Source of the DNA: Liolophura sinensis
Lineage: Eukaryota > Mollusca > Polyplacophora > Chitonida > Chitonidae
Length of the DNA stretch: 64,000 nt
Direction: 5' to 3'
Assembly (NCBI RefSeq): GCF_032854445.1
Contig: NC_088305.1
Location: 11,909,606 to 11,973,605, forward strand
Position 1 is the stretch's first letter, and each line of letters starts with the position of its first letter. Both the position numbers and the translations under genes were made by a program. Below are positions 36,506-49,450 of this stretch, one piece after another. Below the pieces are notes generated by a model, which was not told the origin of the DNA, did not search any database, and was given only the letters and a program-made list of their open reading frames with translations.

Positions 36506-37934
36506 TTATCCAAATGACCCAGCACTTCGTAACCTTAAACAAGATTTGTGGCTTAACACACAACAAGTCCTACCATTGGAGACCTGAGCCTTGAAATGCT
36601 TGTGTAACAATACCTCAGTACAAAATGTTTTTTCTTCTTTTTACCTCAAAGACAAATGTTCTACACAACAAATCCTTTAATTATCTGCCTTGACGTAGAA
36701 GTATTTGATTAATTTACAAAACAATAAATTTATCATGCCGGTATTTCGATTTTTTCGAAACCTAATTGGAAATTGACTAAGGCATCTGTCAATGCGAAAC
36801 GTCTACCACGTAATTATTTAGAGATCGATACGGAACAGTGCGTTTAATTGTCCGTTTTCCACGCTGAACATCGGGCTGACTGTAGATTGTTCAACTAGCA
36901 TTTAGTTCCATTTTGAATCACTTTCGTAAGAAAGCATATGGAAAATTGCGTGGTACGTCAAATATTGTACGACAAGTAAAATATATGCATGTCCACTCCA
37001 ACTATGGACATGCCTACTGCCTAATAAATTGGAATATAAATTTTTAAACCCGTTTTTCAAAACGTTTACGTTTTTTACACCATTGATAAAGCAAGACACA
37101 GGAGCACTGCTTATCGATAAGTCTATGAAGAATAGGTCTTCAAAAATAGCACATGTACTCCCTGCACAACATGTATATAATCAGTTTGGTTGTAGGTCAT
37201 ATTTCGAAAGTGAATGTCGTTTTATACATGAAGCAAACTTTGCGTACACTATGGGCTTGAAAACAAACGTTCAATGAACGAAATATTTTGGCTTAAATCT
37301 TATAAAAGGCAAAGTTATATTTTCTGCCTCAAAATCAGTAGGCATAGAATGTGTAACAGGAATACGACAAGAATAACTCAAAAACGTTTTTTTTAGCAAA
37401 ATATGGTCCACAAAGACAACTGCCGAAGTTTACGTTCTCTGCCAAGGGGAGGTAGCACAAACATCTAACCGATTTGTCCACTTGGCTCAAAAGTCCATCG
37501 AGGCACATTCCGATATTGATCAAGCAATTATTCCAACTCTGAAAAGACGACCTAATTAAGTTCTCTAGACGAATGGAGGGTTTTTGTTTGCCTGCCACAA
37601 CTTCTGTTTGTCTTCAATGTGCAAAGGAAGACAAACGCGAGATTTTTCTAGAGATCTGGTTACCAAATAAACACGAGCAGAGAGTTTAGGGTCTGGTTTG
37701 TGCGCCACCTTGTGTGATTGGCTCGGTATACCCGGATGCTATCAGGTGAACGCTGGGCTACATTTTACATCAGCAAGGTTGTGTGAAATCTGCTAACAAC
37801 AGTTGTTTCAAATGTTATTCCACAGAATGGAACATCGCCTTTTGCATAACAAATCTATGGCATAGATAAGCGGCGTCAATGTTAGCCTAATGATAACAGT
37901 ACTCTTGGGCCACAATATGAAAGATTTCAGCATA

Positions 37935-38085
37935 TAAGGTAAAACCTGTGAGCAGCGACGACAGTGCAATAGTTGATAACTGGTTACACGTAAACGGTGA
38001 AATTCGGCGTCTTGTGAATTTACCTCAGTTAGGGTTTTATTCTAACTGTTCACGTACATGCTTATAACGTAAGAAGTTAGATGCA
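37935..38085 (-). repeat. R3 dispersed repeat
   Basis: GAGCAGCGACGACAGTGCAA, CACGTAAACGGTGAAATTCG, CCTCAGTTAGGGTTTTATTC in reverse. Confidence 0.6.
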
Positions 38086-38211
38086 CCCTAGCACAATGAC
38101 TCAAGCAGAACAAGGCAAAACAGTGCAGATGTTAACTGCAATTTATTAAACCTCACTGGTCTAGAAACATACAAAATGCTGTGTTGTTGTATCCAGTAAA
38201 TAATCAGATGA

Positions 38212-38550
38212 TTGAGAGCTTGGGGTTTAAGATCGTACTTAACAATTTTTCTGTCATATGACGACGAAGGAGTCCTTAGTGTGCATGTTATGTGCCGCCT
38301 TGTTGCAGGACGCATGTCCACCGCTCTTTTATCTAGTGCCTCTTCACTGAGATGCCTTACCGAAGGTAAAAAAAAGCTGCCCTACCCGAGCCATTATACT
38401 GATACGGGTCAACCAGTCGTTGCACTATCTCCTCAATGAGAGAACGCCAAGCGAGGAAGATACGACTTCCTCTTTTAGAGTCGTAGGTGTGGCCCGACCC
38501 AGGATTGACTCTGGAACTACCGCCTCCCGGAACGGACGTTCTACCAACTG
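38212..38550 (-). mobile_element. SINE-2, full length, with target-site duplication
   Basis: Tail GAGAGCTTGGGGTTTAAGAT, head ACGGACGTTCTACCAACTG. Flanked by AATAATCAGATGA (38,199-38,211) and AATAATCAGACGA (38,551-38,563), one mismatch. Confidence 0.82.
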
Positions 38551-39031
38551 AATAATCAGACGAAGGCAATCCAAAGAGATACACATTTGTGTGATCAGAA
38601 TACGCAAACGGGTGAATATGTGCTTGATAATATCGTTACCCTCGAGTAATAATACACACTTCCTTACACGACTGATACTTCCGTCATTTCAGTAGATTTA
38701 TGTGGATCTCCGCAACAAGAAGGGTAATGTATTTATTTATTTAATCCGCCAGAAGGTTCGCAGAGAATAAATAGCTGTGATTCATTCCGACGTAATGTGC
38801 AGATTTCATTTACTTACTTTATTTATATGACCTTCCTCCAAAAAGCGCAGACGTGCACTGTTGACAAAAACAGTTAATTGCGAATTATGTACGGCTCTAC
38901 TTGGCACAGCATAAGGTATCGCTTGATCTGTGGTTCGAGCGCGCAGCTAGAACGTAATCTGGTGTCAGAGACAATATGACCACGATGTGGCGGTAATACG
39001 CACAATGTCCCACCATTCAATCAATTTTTTG

Positions 39032-39085
39032 ACACGGTATGGGTGAAATATGTCCGACATGGCGTTGAGCCATAAATATCTATTC
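39032..39085 (+). mobile_element. SINE tail, CACGATAT/GCGTTAAGCC type, diverged
   Basis: ACACGGTATGGGTGAAATAT, GTCCGACATGGCGTTGAGCC, ATAAATATC. Confidence 0.5.
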
Positions 39086-39744
39086 AATTAGATTGAAGAG
39101 CTGGATATTGTTTTACTGGTTGAAAATCTACACCAGGGCACTCCAAAAGAATGCACCTAGGCTCCATCTACAATCTGCATAACACATGGGGTCACTGAAG
39201 CCCTCAGTAAATCGTGTGTAAAGTAAGAAATCAATGGCATTTGATTGAGGATGATCAGAGGCAAAACTCGTCATAGCAACTACGTGTTTGGGTATATTCT
39301 GACTAGAATCTCTCCAGAGTCGGGTAATGGCTTTAAAGGCTGGAAAAGGCAAAGTGTGACTAGGGCTTGAATAAGCTGATTCGAAGTTTTAGCGCTTAAC
39401 ACGAAATGAATAAGAATCAAAATGCAGGAATGGCTACCATGATAGTCCAGTACTCCTGAAATTGTCTGGAAAAGACACGAGCTTCTGGAAACGACAGAAA
39501 TTCCTCTGTTCTCGAAACCCTGTGTGAGGAATTTTAAAACTCTTTAAAAACGCCACTGCACTAGTAATACTGACAGTCAGTGTTCCACTAGACATAATTC
39601 CTTTGTCATGTCTATTCTTTTAGGATATCAGTCTCTGAGTTTCAATGTTTGGGGCAAGCACGGTCCAGCTGGAGCTGACAGCTGCTCTGCACATGTTGAT
39701 GTAATCAAGTTTTTGTATCTTTCTTTGACAACGTTTGTCAAAAG

Positions 39745-39800
39745 TATGGGATCACACTCTCGTCGCTGCTCTGGCTTTACTCTCTTTGTTGTAGTCTTTT
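39745..39800 (+). repeat. R3 fragment
   Basis: ACTCTCGTCGCTGCTCTGGC then TTTACTCTCTTTG. Confidence 0.45.
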
Positions 39801-40492
39801 TATATTTAAACCTGATTTCTGCCATTACGCGGTCACGTGTCCTGTCATAATTAAATAGAGCTACGTAAATACTTGTTTATGATGTAACATCTTTCTTGCA
39901 ATCTGGAATCGGTTTGCTGTCACTTAAGTATTGTTGTCGTCGGTTCTATTGCAATTATCAAGAAGAGAAAACAGCGTAAAAGCTCAATGGGGAAAAAGAC
40001 GGTAATATTTGTTGACGAACCATACATCTGACTAGTACATTCCCGTTGAGAAATAGCCCGTTTCTCATAACCATGCTCTTGGAGCATGTCTCTGCAACTG
40101 ATGACTTCGCGGACCGAAGTCAATTTACTCCAAATGGATTGGAAGTAGTTCTTCATCCGTGAAGTCGACTTTGTTCATGTTCAACAAAGATTCTAAACGG
40201 TCAACTCTATATATGAATTAGTTGACAGCATGGCTGGCGATGTTGTCATAAAATATTTGAAGGCTATTGGCGTATATCATAAATATAAGTTTAATTGTTT
40301 GAAATATTTATAGATAAAAAGTTATATACATATAGCTTTCCAGATATAATATTTTTTAAATATGCTGGTTTTCGAGTTTTAACTGTTTCGGTTTTTTCTT
40401 ATCTGATTTTAAGCATGTCTGTACTTTTTGTTTTATTTTTGATGTTCTCACCATCATCTCGAAAACCTTGACCGTCTCATGTTTTCACCTTG

Positions 40493-40565
40493 TTCTCGCC
40501 ACGATATGGCTGAAATATTGCTGATGTGGCGTTAAGCCATAATCATTCATTCATTCATTCATCCG
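40493..40565 (+). mobile_element. SINE tail, CACGATAT/GCGTTAAGCC type
   Basis: CTCGCCACGATATGGCTGAA, ATATTGCTGATGTGGCGTTA, AGCCATAATC, then (ATTC)4. This tail type is common in mollusc SINEs as I remember them. Confidence 0.6.
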
Positions 40566-41837
40566 TGAAGAGTTTAAATAACGTTTGACGTGTACTAAGG
40601 CTTTAGTTCGAGGAGAAATAATCAACGTACAGTTTTCGTCCAATCAAATTAAAGTCGACCTGTCTGCCCTACTGAAAAGCGGCGGAGAGATGTCATACAC
40701 GGGAAGTCTCTCCACAGTCTTGCTGTGAAGTACATTGCTACCTTTTATACGGACCGACCTTAAGTGTAGTCACGTGACAGGCTGTTAAAAACGAAATCCT
40801 CTCGACAGACGGCTTCAGTATTCCGCCCATGCTGGCATTAACCGGGTCCGGAAGCCCCGCATATTCAATATTGCCGGATATATTATCTTCGATATCAGGT
40901 GAAACATTCTGTGGTTATCAATCATTATGACTCGATAGGCTTTATTGAAAGCGTTTCAAGGTTTTTTCGTGTCTGCCTGACAGTTTCATGAACAATAACG
41001 TAGTGTATCGGCTTATAGTATAACTTTTGCCACAATTTTTCCAGGAGATCGATGTCAATTTGTGAATGACAGTACTAGAGTTCATTACCTACGTTCTTAC
41101 TGACGTCTTGTCAAAAACTGCTATCCTCAGTATAAAACTGTCCACCTTATGTTTTTAAAGAAGAAGACCGAAATGAAGTAAGTATCAAGAAAAAGGCTTC
41201 TGAAAACTGCCTCTAAATATGTTTATTTCTTTTTTATGTAGATTTTTTGAACTACTCAATTAAATACCGTCCAATGTGCCAATTGTATGGTGAGCTTTAT
41301 GGACCTTACTGTCAAAGTTACATTTACCTGTGGGTTAAAAATATTATTTAATTCGGATGGTAATAAGAACTATTCCAAGATTTTAACGAAAATATTTTTA
41401 CGTTGTCCTTCTGATCAGCTTTACTTTATTTTCAGACTTCCTCTTAGTTTAGCGTTTTCATTCATCTTTTTCTCTTGTCAGAGATTATCTATATTACTGT
41501 AAACATAGACATGTCATTATCCTGGAGAAATCTGGTGAATCTATTATGATTAAAGAGAGATTCCAGTAGAACATTTTTTTGTACTGCTAAAAACTGTTGC
41601 AGCTCCACTGAAAATGTAAATGTCAGCACTTCTTTTCTGTCAGCACTATATACAAGTACGCACATAGGGAATTTATCGCAGTTTAACCAAGATTCGCCCT
41701 CATACTCTCTTTAAATGATATACGGAGCTGCAAAAAAACTAATAAAAAAAGCACTGAACTACACGAAAGGATAAAATGCATACAAATTTATAGGCAACCG
41801 CAGTTATTGAACAACCAGAAGTTGCTATGGATAATTA

Positions 41838-42115
41838 CCATAGACAAAATGGTACTTGTTACTGCCACGCATGGCACTCACTACTGATAGGTTAGAGAAA
41901 AGAAACAGAACTGGTTGGCCCGATGTGAGTATAATGTGACTGGGTGTGGTGTCATGGCTGGTGTCTTCGGCATGATATTTTAGTGGCGGCCATGCCACAA
42001 GAGGGCACAGTATACGTGTATGCACACACACACACCTAATGACTCCGCGTCGTCAAATGATGTGAAAAGTGTTAAATATGACGTAGAAATCCGAAGTATT
42101 CATTCATTCATTTGA
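41838..42115 (+). mobile_element. SINE-3, head truncated
   Basis: AAAATGGTACTTGTTACTGC, TGGTGTCATGGCTGGTGTCT, TCGGCATGATA, then a SINE-2-like 3' end and an (ATTC)n tail. Confidence 0.7.
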
Positions 42116-44577
42116 AAAGTGTCAAGATAAATGGATGTAATAATATTATGCGAATGAAATCACAGATGTTGAAATATGTCATAAACACTATATATAAAAA
42201 TAATACCCGGAAAAAAAACTTGCCAAAACTCACCTGACCAAGTAATTAGATTTTATAATAAAGGTTTACGCAAGAAACAAAATACCATTTACAGGCTTAT
42301 TTTTTTCTGTTCCTTCCCCTGGACTAGTACCATTGAGTGGCCTGTTGGAAACGGAACCAGTCTTCCCTAAGAAAAGCTTTTATCAGTGGGAAACATTTTA
42401 GTTGCTCGTCGTGGAAAGGATTTGTAATAGCCTTAGCATAAATACGACTAACAGACTTTGTGGTTGGCGGAAACATGGCTGGTTCATTCTGAGGCCACAA
42501 GACTATCTCTCTTCTGGCGCGGCAGTTTTATGGGCTCTGAGAACGGAGAGAAAATCACTGCCTTCGTCCCGTCAAAATCCTGTCTTAGTGCGCTACTTGA
42601 AATCATCATCCGATGACAATTTGATAACAATTTACGACTCTCTCCAGCCCGTTCAATCGAGTCACGGCAATTTGACCGATCTAATCCGACTCTTCGGCCC
42701 CTGTCGTCTTTCATGTGGGCCTTGTCTTGTTGTCGAAATCCACAGCTTTCTCATCTCATTGATTGGTCAGGCGATAGTTTGGCGTTTTAGCCTGTTCCCA
42801 CCGAAGAAAAACAGATTTCGACGCCACAAAAATGGATCGTTAACTTTTTTCTGTCGCACAACAGGTCTGACTGTGTTGAGAGGTTTCTGTTTCTGAACAC
42901 GATCTGTTCCGTTTTATGTGTAAGGCTACTTTACATCCGACCAGGATGTCCATCAAAGATAGGCCTATCGGGTAGTGTTACACAAAGGACAGCACAGCGA
43001 AAGCTAAATCAGATTATCTGTCATCGATATCAGACGCCTTACCCAAGAAACACAATTCTCTTGATTGTAGTGAGAACGAAAGTAGCACACTGGGATTTAC
43101 CAAAAAATAACTTATTGTCAGTTGAAAAAGATAACGGATAAGTGAAGCGAAGGCCTTAAGTTCTGTTTGATCTTTCATTTAGGTTCACCATTTAAACTTC
43201 TGATTTCTATTAAACTGTTTTGCATTTAGAGGTGAATTAAAGCAGCTGATGAGAAAAGAGCGTAATGGCTTCTCTGTTTTGGAAATACGAAAGAGATGAC
43301 ATTATTGTTTCTTTTAAGCCAAAAGACAAGTGTTGGCCTATATTTGAAAAAAAAAACTTAAGTACGGCGTAAAACAACCATGAAACAAATGAAACGCATA
43401 GATATATTTAATGTCTAAACACGTCTGAAAACCATGTAGGTGGAACACCTCAGATATCAGCACAGGTGTTCTGTTCCTTTGTTTGTGTGAATGGAAATCA
43501 CATTTTTTCTTTCTTCATATCTAAGTATTTATTTTCAGAATAGTAACACAAAAGACATTATCAATGGCGGCTATCCTTATTATGGATTTGTACCGAAGCC
43601 CTGAAATAGCGGTAATTCGCACATTCGGTCGGGATTGAAGGTAAACACTAAAGCAGAGTATCCAGTAATGTGCGTAGATGTGATAATGCACAATAAAGGG
43701 GTGTAATGGCCAATCATCTCCACTAGCTTACACATATATCGCGCTTTCAAAGAAACTGTTTCATTTAGCCCAATTGATTTTTGTAAAAAAAACCACACCG
43801 CTTTTGTGATTTACAGGGCTCTGCTTCAAAGACGGGCCAGTGAGGACGTGGACTGTTGACCGTGCCCCGGGCGATGAACACATTTACTTCAGGTGATTAG
43901 CAGCTGTATTATCTGCCACTGACATCCGTTTGATCTTCTGAGTACCGTTACAAAGGATGATCACACGTAGATTGTCTGTACCAGACATACTGAAGTTAAA
44001 TCACGTAAACCAGACCGCGGTGTGTGCTTGCGACTGACGAAGAAAGCGAAGGTGGTCATTTTCGTTCGTGCCAGCAATAAGGGTCGTCTGTAAACCCATC
44101 AAAACCCATCAGAAACAGGAGAGCTGTACCCAATCCTTTCCAGATACTGGCGATTATGGTTAAGTAAAACTAAGTCTAGACTCCTTCGAACATCGTTTGC
44201 GTTAGGATCAACGGCTGTATAGCAGCATACCATTTTTGCCGTAATGATATAATAACAAAGGTATGCTACTTTTCAAGCGCAGAACTTGTGTTAAAAATTT
44301 CATCCATTGTCCTTATTTCCTCCAGGGATTTCAGCTGAAAGTCGAGTTGAAAGTGGAATCACCTCTTTCCAAAAACAAAAATATATACACATATATGAAA
44401 TATTCTTAAAACATCATACACAAAATCATGCCACGTTATATCTTTATACTGTCGTATTTTTCCCACTCTTGTTTAGCGGATTTTCCCCACTCTTGTTTTT
44501 CTTCTCTATCTTTTTCTTGTATCAATCTTTCGTTACTAAAATCAAACACAATTCACTTATAAATATGTATGACACAT
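42116..44577. other. No mobile element except a small SINE-1 tail; long open frame
   Basis: 42,402-42,896 (+) is open for 165 codons, the longest non-repetitive frame here, but it begins with TTG, and I see no ATG near its start, known domain or splice context. 42,480-42,900 is GC-richer than its surroundings. Confidence 0.35.
43355..43385 (+). mobile_element. SINE-1 tail fragment
   Basis: TTAAGTACGGCGTAAAACAA only. Confidence 0.4.
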
Positions 44578-44682
44578 GGTTATGTGACGTGAAACTATAT
44601 GGTTATGTGACGTATAATCACATGATTATGTGACGTATAATCACATGATTATGTGACGTATAATCACATGATTATGTGACGG
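44578..44682. repeat. 23-bp palindromic tandem repeat, 4.6 copies
   Basis: Unit starts at 44,578, 44,601, 44,624, 44,647 and 44,670 (GATTATGTGACGTATAATCA...). Each junction forms TCACATGATTATGTGA, a 6-bp-arm inverted repeat, and each unit holds a TGACGT half-site. Confidence 0.9.
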
Positions 44683-44904
44683 AAAACAACATCCTTTTCT
44701 GTTGTAATGCTTACGTGTTACAGGCCAAAATAATATAGAGTACATAGCCTTGAAACGCTTTGTTAATGTTGGTTAAGAGCTTTTCTAATCCCGCAACACA
44801 GTGGCTTCATAAACAATTAATTCACCCATGGTGTATTATCCTAAATTTTGCACCTCTTTAAGAAACTCGTTTTACAAGTTATTTTCCCTCTCTCCTTAGT
44901 CTGT

Positions 44905-45085
44905 TTAAGCCATGGTGCTGGGGCTCGTGTAATTTGCAACTATTTAAGCATTTACATGAACAGCTAGAATAAAACCCTGACTGAGGTAACTTGACAAGAG
45001 ACCATATTTCACCGTTTACGTGAGACCATTTGTCAGCTAACACACTGTCATCGCTGCTCTATTTTATCTCTCTGTGCGGGTACGT
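44905..45085 (+). repeat. R3 dispersed repeat
   Basis: GTTTAAGCCATGGTGCTGGG, TTTAAGCATTTACATGAACA, TGAGGTAACTTGACAAGAGA, TTTCACCGTTTACGTGAGAC. Closest to a consensus among the copies here. Confidence 0.65.
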
Positions 45086-45142
45086 TTTTCATTATATTAT
45101 ATTTTATTATTATTATATTTTTATTATTATTTTATATAAAAC
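45085..45142. repeat. (TTA)n/(ATT)n low-complexity tract
   Basis: Almost only A and T, with ATTATTATTATATTTTTATT-type runs, at the 3' side of an R3 copy. Confidence 0.75.
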
Positions 45143-46699
45143 TTCTTTGGCAGACACATTTAAAAGAGACAAGAAACTTTATAAAGATTTGTACTCTAAA
45201 TAGCTTCCTTGTAAAACCAGCCTTTATCCTTGCATTTCTCCTCGGATTCATATCCTTAAGACATTAAATCCAAATTGAATTTTTTCATTTGGAAAAATGT
45301 TGGAACACTCTTTAGCCATGTGCGCATTGTTCATAGGAGATTCTGAGAAAGAGCTGTCGTTAAGGAAAAGGGATCTGCCAATGTTGGCAAGCAAGGCTGG
45401 TGAAAACGTTTTATTCCATTATGCGGCTAAACCAAATGGCATTTGGACGCGGTAACTGTCGGCGTAGACACTCGGGAGTATAAGTTGTTCTGGCACATTC
45501 GGACTAAATAGGTTCTCACAGAGCCGGCTTTTCACATTTTTTCATGGAATGTTCATCATTAAGCTCCGAGACTTTCCTATCTGAGTGACCGCAGCACGGA
45601 GACTTACCCCATTTTCTCCCCTTTAACGGACGATATGCTATCACTTGGGCACATATTACAGATCATGGCTGTCATAATCTGATATATTCTACAACGTTGC
45701 TAACGTAAGACCACATTCAGATGTGTCCATTCAAATGTGTTTCCTCGAACAGACAATATTGAAATTTGCCGATTTAATTCTGGGTCGTGCATAGGGATTA
45801 CTTGTCCTGAACAGATATGGTATAGATCTTTACCTTGTTTTCGCATGCAAAAGCATGCGGTGTAAGGGAAATTCGGTATGGTCTATTCCATTTTCTTTTC
45901 GATTCTTTCTCACAAGAAAATGGGCACAACTTTGCAACACTTTTGCTCATGGTGTCTCTGCATGATTTCCAATACGTCAAACACACAAAAAAGCTTTAAA
46001 ACTATCGATGAAGGCCTTAGGCCAGAAAATACCTGAGTCATTCATTGGGATTTGTTCTTCATTGAAATAAACCCCGTTAAGTGTTAAAACTGCTAGATGT
46101 TTTTTGAAACATAATGACATTTTTGGTTTTGCGTTATCTCTTCCATAGCCACGTAATTCATCATATTTGTATTCATAGAGGTCAGTTATTGCAAAAGGAC
46201 GTATTCTGTCTAATCTGGGAAATAAATTTATGTTAAGTGCTTAGGCTATTTTTTTGTAAACATGATCCATACAATCTGTCATTCTACCATATTATGATTA
46301 CACTATGTTATGGATTTTTTTTAGTTGAGACATATTGGCTAAACACTTTGCTTTTTCCAACTGACATCGTTCCGTTTCATGGTGTTTCCTCGTAATTTCG
46401 GACTAAAGAAAATGTGAATTTATTTATTTGATTCTTGCTTAACGGTATACTGAAGAAGTTACAATTATACGACTGCTGTCTGGTTTTATGGACCTTTTTA
46501 AAACTCTGTAAGCCGGTATGGAGTAAAATCACGGCCCCTCGTCAGCCAACTGACGAACCTTCTGACGTGAATGAATGTTTGATGAAAGTATCGGCTAATT
46601 ATACTGATGTCGTACACTAATATGACTGTTCATGTGCTGGTGCCTTTCCTGTCGTTCAAGGTCACCTTTTTATCTTCCAAAGCTACTAGCATTACAGAA
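45143..46699. other. No gene recognised
   Basis: AT-rich sequence, with a possible very old SINE-1 remnant at 46,415-46,480. Confidence 0.35.
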
Positions 46700-46775
46700 T
46701 GAATTATTTGTGCTTTACGAAGTCCTCAAGAATATTTCACTTACAATGGTGTGTGGAAATCAGGCAAAATGGATT
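46700..46775 (-). mobile_element. SINE-1 fragment, degraded
   Basis: ACGAAGTCCTCAAGAATATT, TCACTTACAATGGTG, then TCAGGCAAAATGG. A still weaker remnant may lie at 46,415-46,480. Confidence 0.4.
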
Positions 46776-47109
46776 AAAGTTTTACTTCAGGTAGTTATTC
46801 ATGGAGTACATTTACGCTGGCAATATAGCTGTTCGTAACAAATGATCACACGTGAAGGATATGATGGTTTGATCTAATTCATTTCCATGTAAGAAAATGA
46901 AGTTGTGACTTTACACTGGTGTGTGTACTACAATCACATATAAGGGCAAGGGACAATAACAGTTTTAAAATACCTGGTTCGTACGCAATAAGTTGAGAAA
47001 ACATTGGGTAACAAAGGCCTATATTCCATTTCTTTTTCTTTACGCTTTAAAGCGGCATATGTTGTGCTCATTTGGGCCGGAATGTTATTGGGTGGGCGCA
47101 GAAGGTTCT

Positions 47110-47192
47110 TGATGGCTAAGTGGCAAAGGCGACAGCCTAGCTGAGGTCGACGCAACCCTGCCCGGTGAGGTTGAGTCTTCGAATCAACCCGT
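47110..47192 (+). mobile_element. tRNA(Leu)-like pseudogene or SINE head
   Basis: A-box-like GATGGCTAAGTGGCAAAGGC, a long variable-arm-like stretch, and B-box-like GTCTTCGAATCAACCC. No matching acceptor-stem strand was found. Confidence 0.45.
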
Positions 47193-48427
47193 ATCGGCTG
47201 CGGTTTTAATTCGGGAAATTCATTACACGTCTATGAAAGGTTTCTGCTGGGTATAGCCAGATTTCCGTTTCTTTCTACGTAAACATGAACGGCCATAATC
47301 CGTACAGTGCACGCGACGCTTTCAATGTTCGCTTCGCATCACTGCCAACACTAGCAAACTTTGTACAGAAATCTTGAACAACGACAAGGTCACTGGAGAC
47401 ATGACGACGAAACAGGATACGGTGTATTAACCACAAACATGCATTCTTCATTTTCTAAGGAAGTACAACATGGTTCAAGCCAACCCGTGAAACAATTTTA
47501 TTGCTAGATGCAGATTAAATAGCTCTGCGCGAGGACACTGGTGGTAAGGCTAATCGCAACAAGCCTACGTGCGCCGCACAGGCTCCAAAGGTAAACTTTG
47601 CCTGGTGATGGCGGCGTAGAGATCGGCACATGCGCTGTAAGGAGAAGGATGAATGCCATTGTACGTGTAGGAGTGAAATATTATCAAATAAACAGACTAA
47701 TGGACTGCTATCATTCTGGATACTTTTTTCCACGCAACCTCACGTAATTCTCAAACAACTATGTTTGGCGAGAAAGCCCAGAAAATGGAGGAAAACTAAC
47801 GGGACACGGTCATCTGCGTACAAGCCACACTGCAAATTAGAAACTATGTGATTCTGATCACGCTCGGACGGTTGAAACAATACAAGATAAGGGTATCATG
47901 TCATTTAGATAACGCCAGCATCGAGATCGCTGGCTACGTTGAAATCGGCCAGTGTGAACCACTAAGCTTGTTCTCCTTCGCTGATCAGGCTGATCAGCCT
48001 CTTAACTCAAATACCATCCAGACTGGACTGTTTTTTCGGTCTACAAACCGGCCTTAATTCTGCTAAACGGTCTTCGTCAAAAGTCCAGTATAATCCAATA
48101 TAAAGATTGTTTCACATTTGTATATGTTTTTGTAGAGTTAAATCAATGGACTGAGATAAAAACTTTGCTCCCTGGTTTTCGCATCCACCTCGCTCTCCCC
48201 GATTCCTCTCCTTCATGAAAATATACTTGATTGAACTTTATTCGCGACGTAACCGGCCTTGAAATTATAGTGACCAGGTACATGTTTGCATGTACATTGT
48301 ACGTAAAGAGGAATAAAAGAAACCAAGAAAAACTTGACATCTGCTATATGTTATTAAGATTAAACACTTTATCTTCACTGCATTCATAATGTCTCCTGGT
48401 TTAAACATTGTTGTCTGAAATATTATC

Positions 48428-48767
48428 AATGTATTTATTTGTTTCACTGGTGTTTTACGCCGTACTCAAGAATATTTCACTTATACGACGGCGGCCGTTT
48501 GGTGGGAAGAAACCGGGCAAAACCCGGGAAACCCACGGCCATCCGCTTCGGGTTGCTTTGCAGCTCTTCCCACATAAGGCAGGATCGACACGATATTTCT
48601 GAAATATTGCCGATGTTGCGTTAAGCCATAATCATTCATTCATGCTTATTGCTGGAGAGGAGGCCAGCATGAGTTGGACTTGAACTCACAGCGACCGCAT
48701 TGGTGAGAGGCACCTGGGTCATTGCGCCGTGCTGGCGTGCTAACACTTTCGGCCACGGAGGCCCCGT
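48428..48767 (-). mobile_element. SINE-1 with an internal foreign SINE tail
   Basis: 3' part 48,428-48,584, head part 48,646-48,767 (ending GGCCACGGAGGCCCCG). Between them lies 48,585-48,645, a tail of the CACGATAT/GCGTTAAGCC type. Either a nested insertion or a chimeric element. Confidence 0.75.
48585..48645 (+). mobile_element. SINE tail of a different family inside SINE-1
   Basis: CGACACGATATTTCTGAAAT, ATTGCCGATGTTGCGTTAAG, CC then (ATTC)n; opposite orientation to the surrounding SINE-1. Confidence 0.65.
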
Positions 48768-48779
48768 ATTACCAATGTA

Positions 48780-49260
48780 GCGTTAAGCCTCACTCATGTC
48801 GTCTTCCAGACTGGGTAAGTCTGAAATCCTTCAAACACAAAAATCTATGTGTATACATATATGGCCATACATGGAGCGGCTGTGAGACCGTGTCTATAGT
48901 AAGTGTGAGAAATGTCAGCGCCCTGTTGCGGGTCACCTGCCTGAGGGCAAGGGATAGCATCATGGCAGCCATTGCGTGTGATGAAGCTAATTTACCAATC
49001 GTTATGCCGTCGGCTGCGTTCAGACCGCCTCCACATGTCTCTGCGAAGGACCATCCATGTCTACTGTAGGATTCGAATGACTCCTCCAGATCTGTCTGGC
49101 ACAGACGCCTTTCTGACCAGTACCACCCGTCAAAACTCATTGTGCTAGGAGCTACCGATATATGGAAATGTTCTCGTCCTATTGTTACTCTGGACGCCTC
49201 TGTTCACTGGAATAGAGATAGCGTGTCCAGATTTCGATATGAACTCAACGGATGGTAGAC
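48780..49260. other. GC-richer single-copy block of unknown nature
   Basis: The minus-strand frame is open from about 49,196 to 48,790 and includes HGWSFAETCGGGLNAADG after a possible acceptor (GTCCTTCGCAG near 49,045). A faint C-type-lectin-like or CUB-like look is not backed by the rest of the frame. Confidence 0.3.
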
Positions 49261-49284
49261 GTTACGTTCAAATTATGACCTTCT

Positions 49285-49450
49285 TATGTATGTATGCTTG
49301 TATGTATGCGTGAGAGTTTTACGTCGTGCCTATCAGTTTTTACTATGTCTTCTTGTGGCGGAGTCCTTGCTCCCCAAAGTCACCACTGCAGTGTCATGCC
49401 GAAGACACCAGACAGGACACCCCGCAATGGCACATTATACTGACTACTCC
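49285..49450 (-). mobile_element. SINE-3, 3' part
   Basis: Minus strand: TATAATGTGCCATTGCGGGG, TGTCCTGTCTGGTGTCTTCG, GCATGACACTGC, aligning with the 41.8- and 63.1-kb copies. Confidence 0.65.

Noticed and set aside
40535-40562. (ATTC)n as an independent microsatellite locus.
   Set aside because: It is the normal tail of the SINE type ending at this point.
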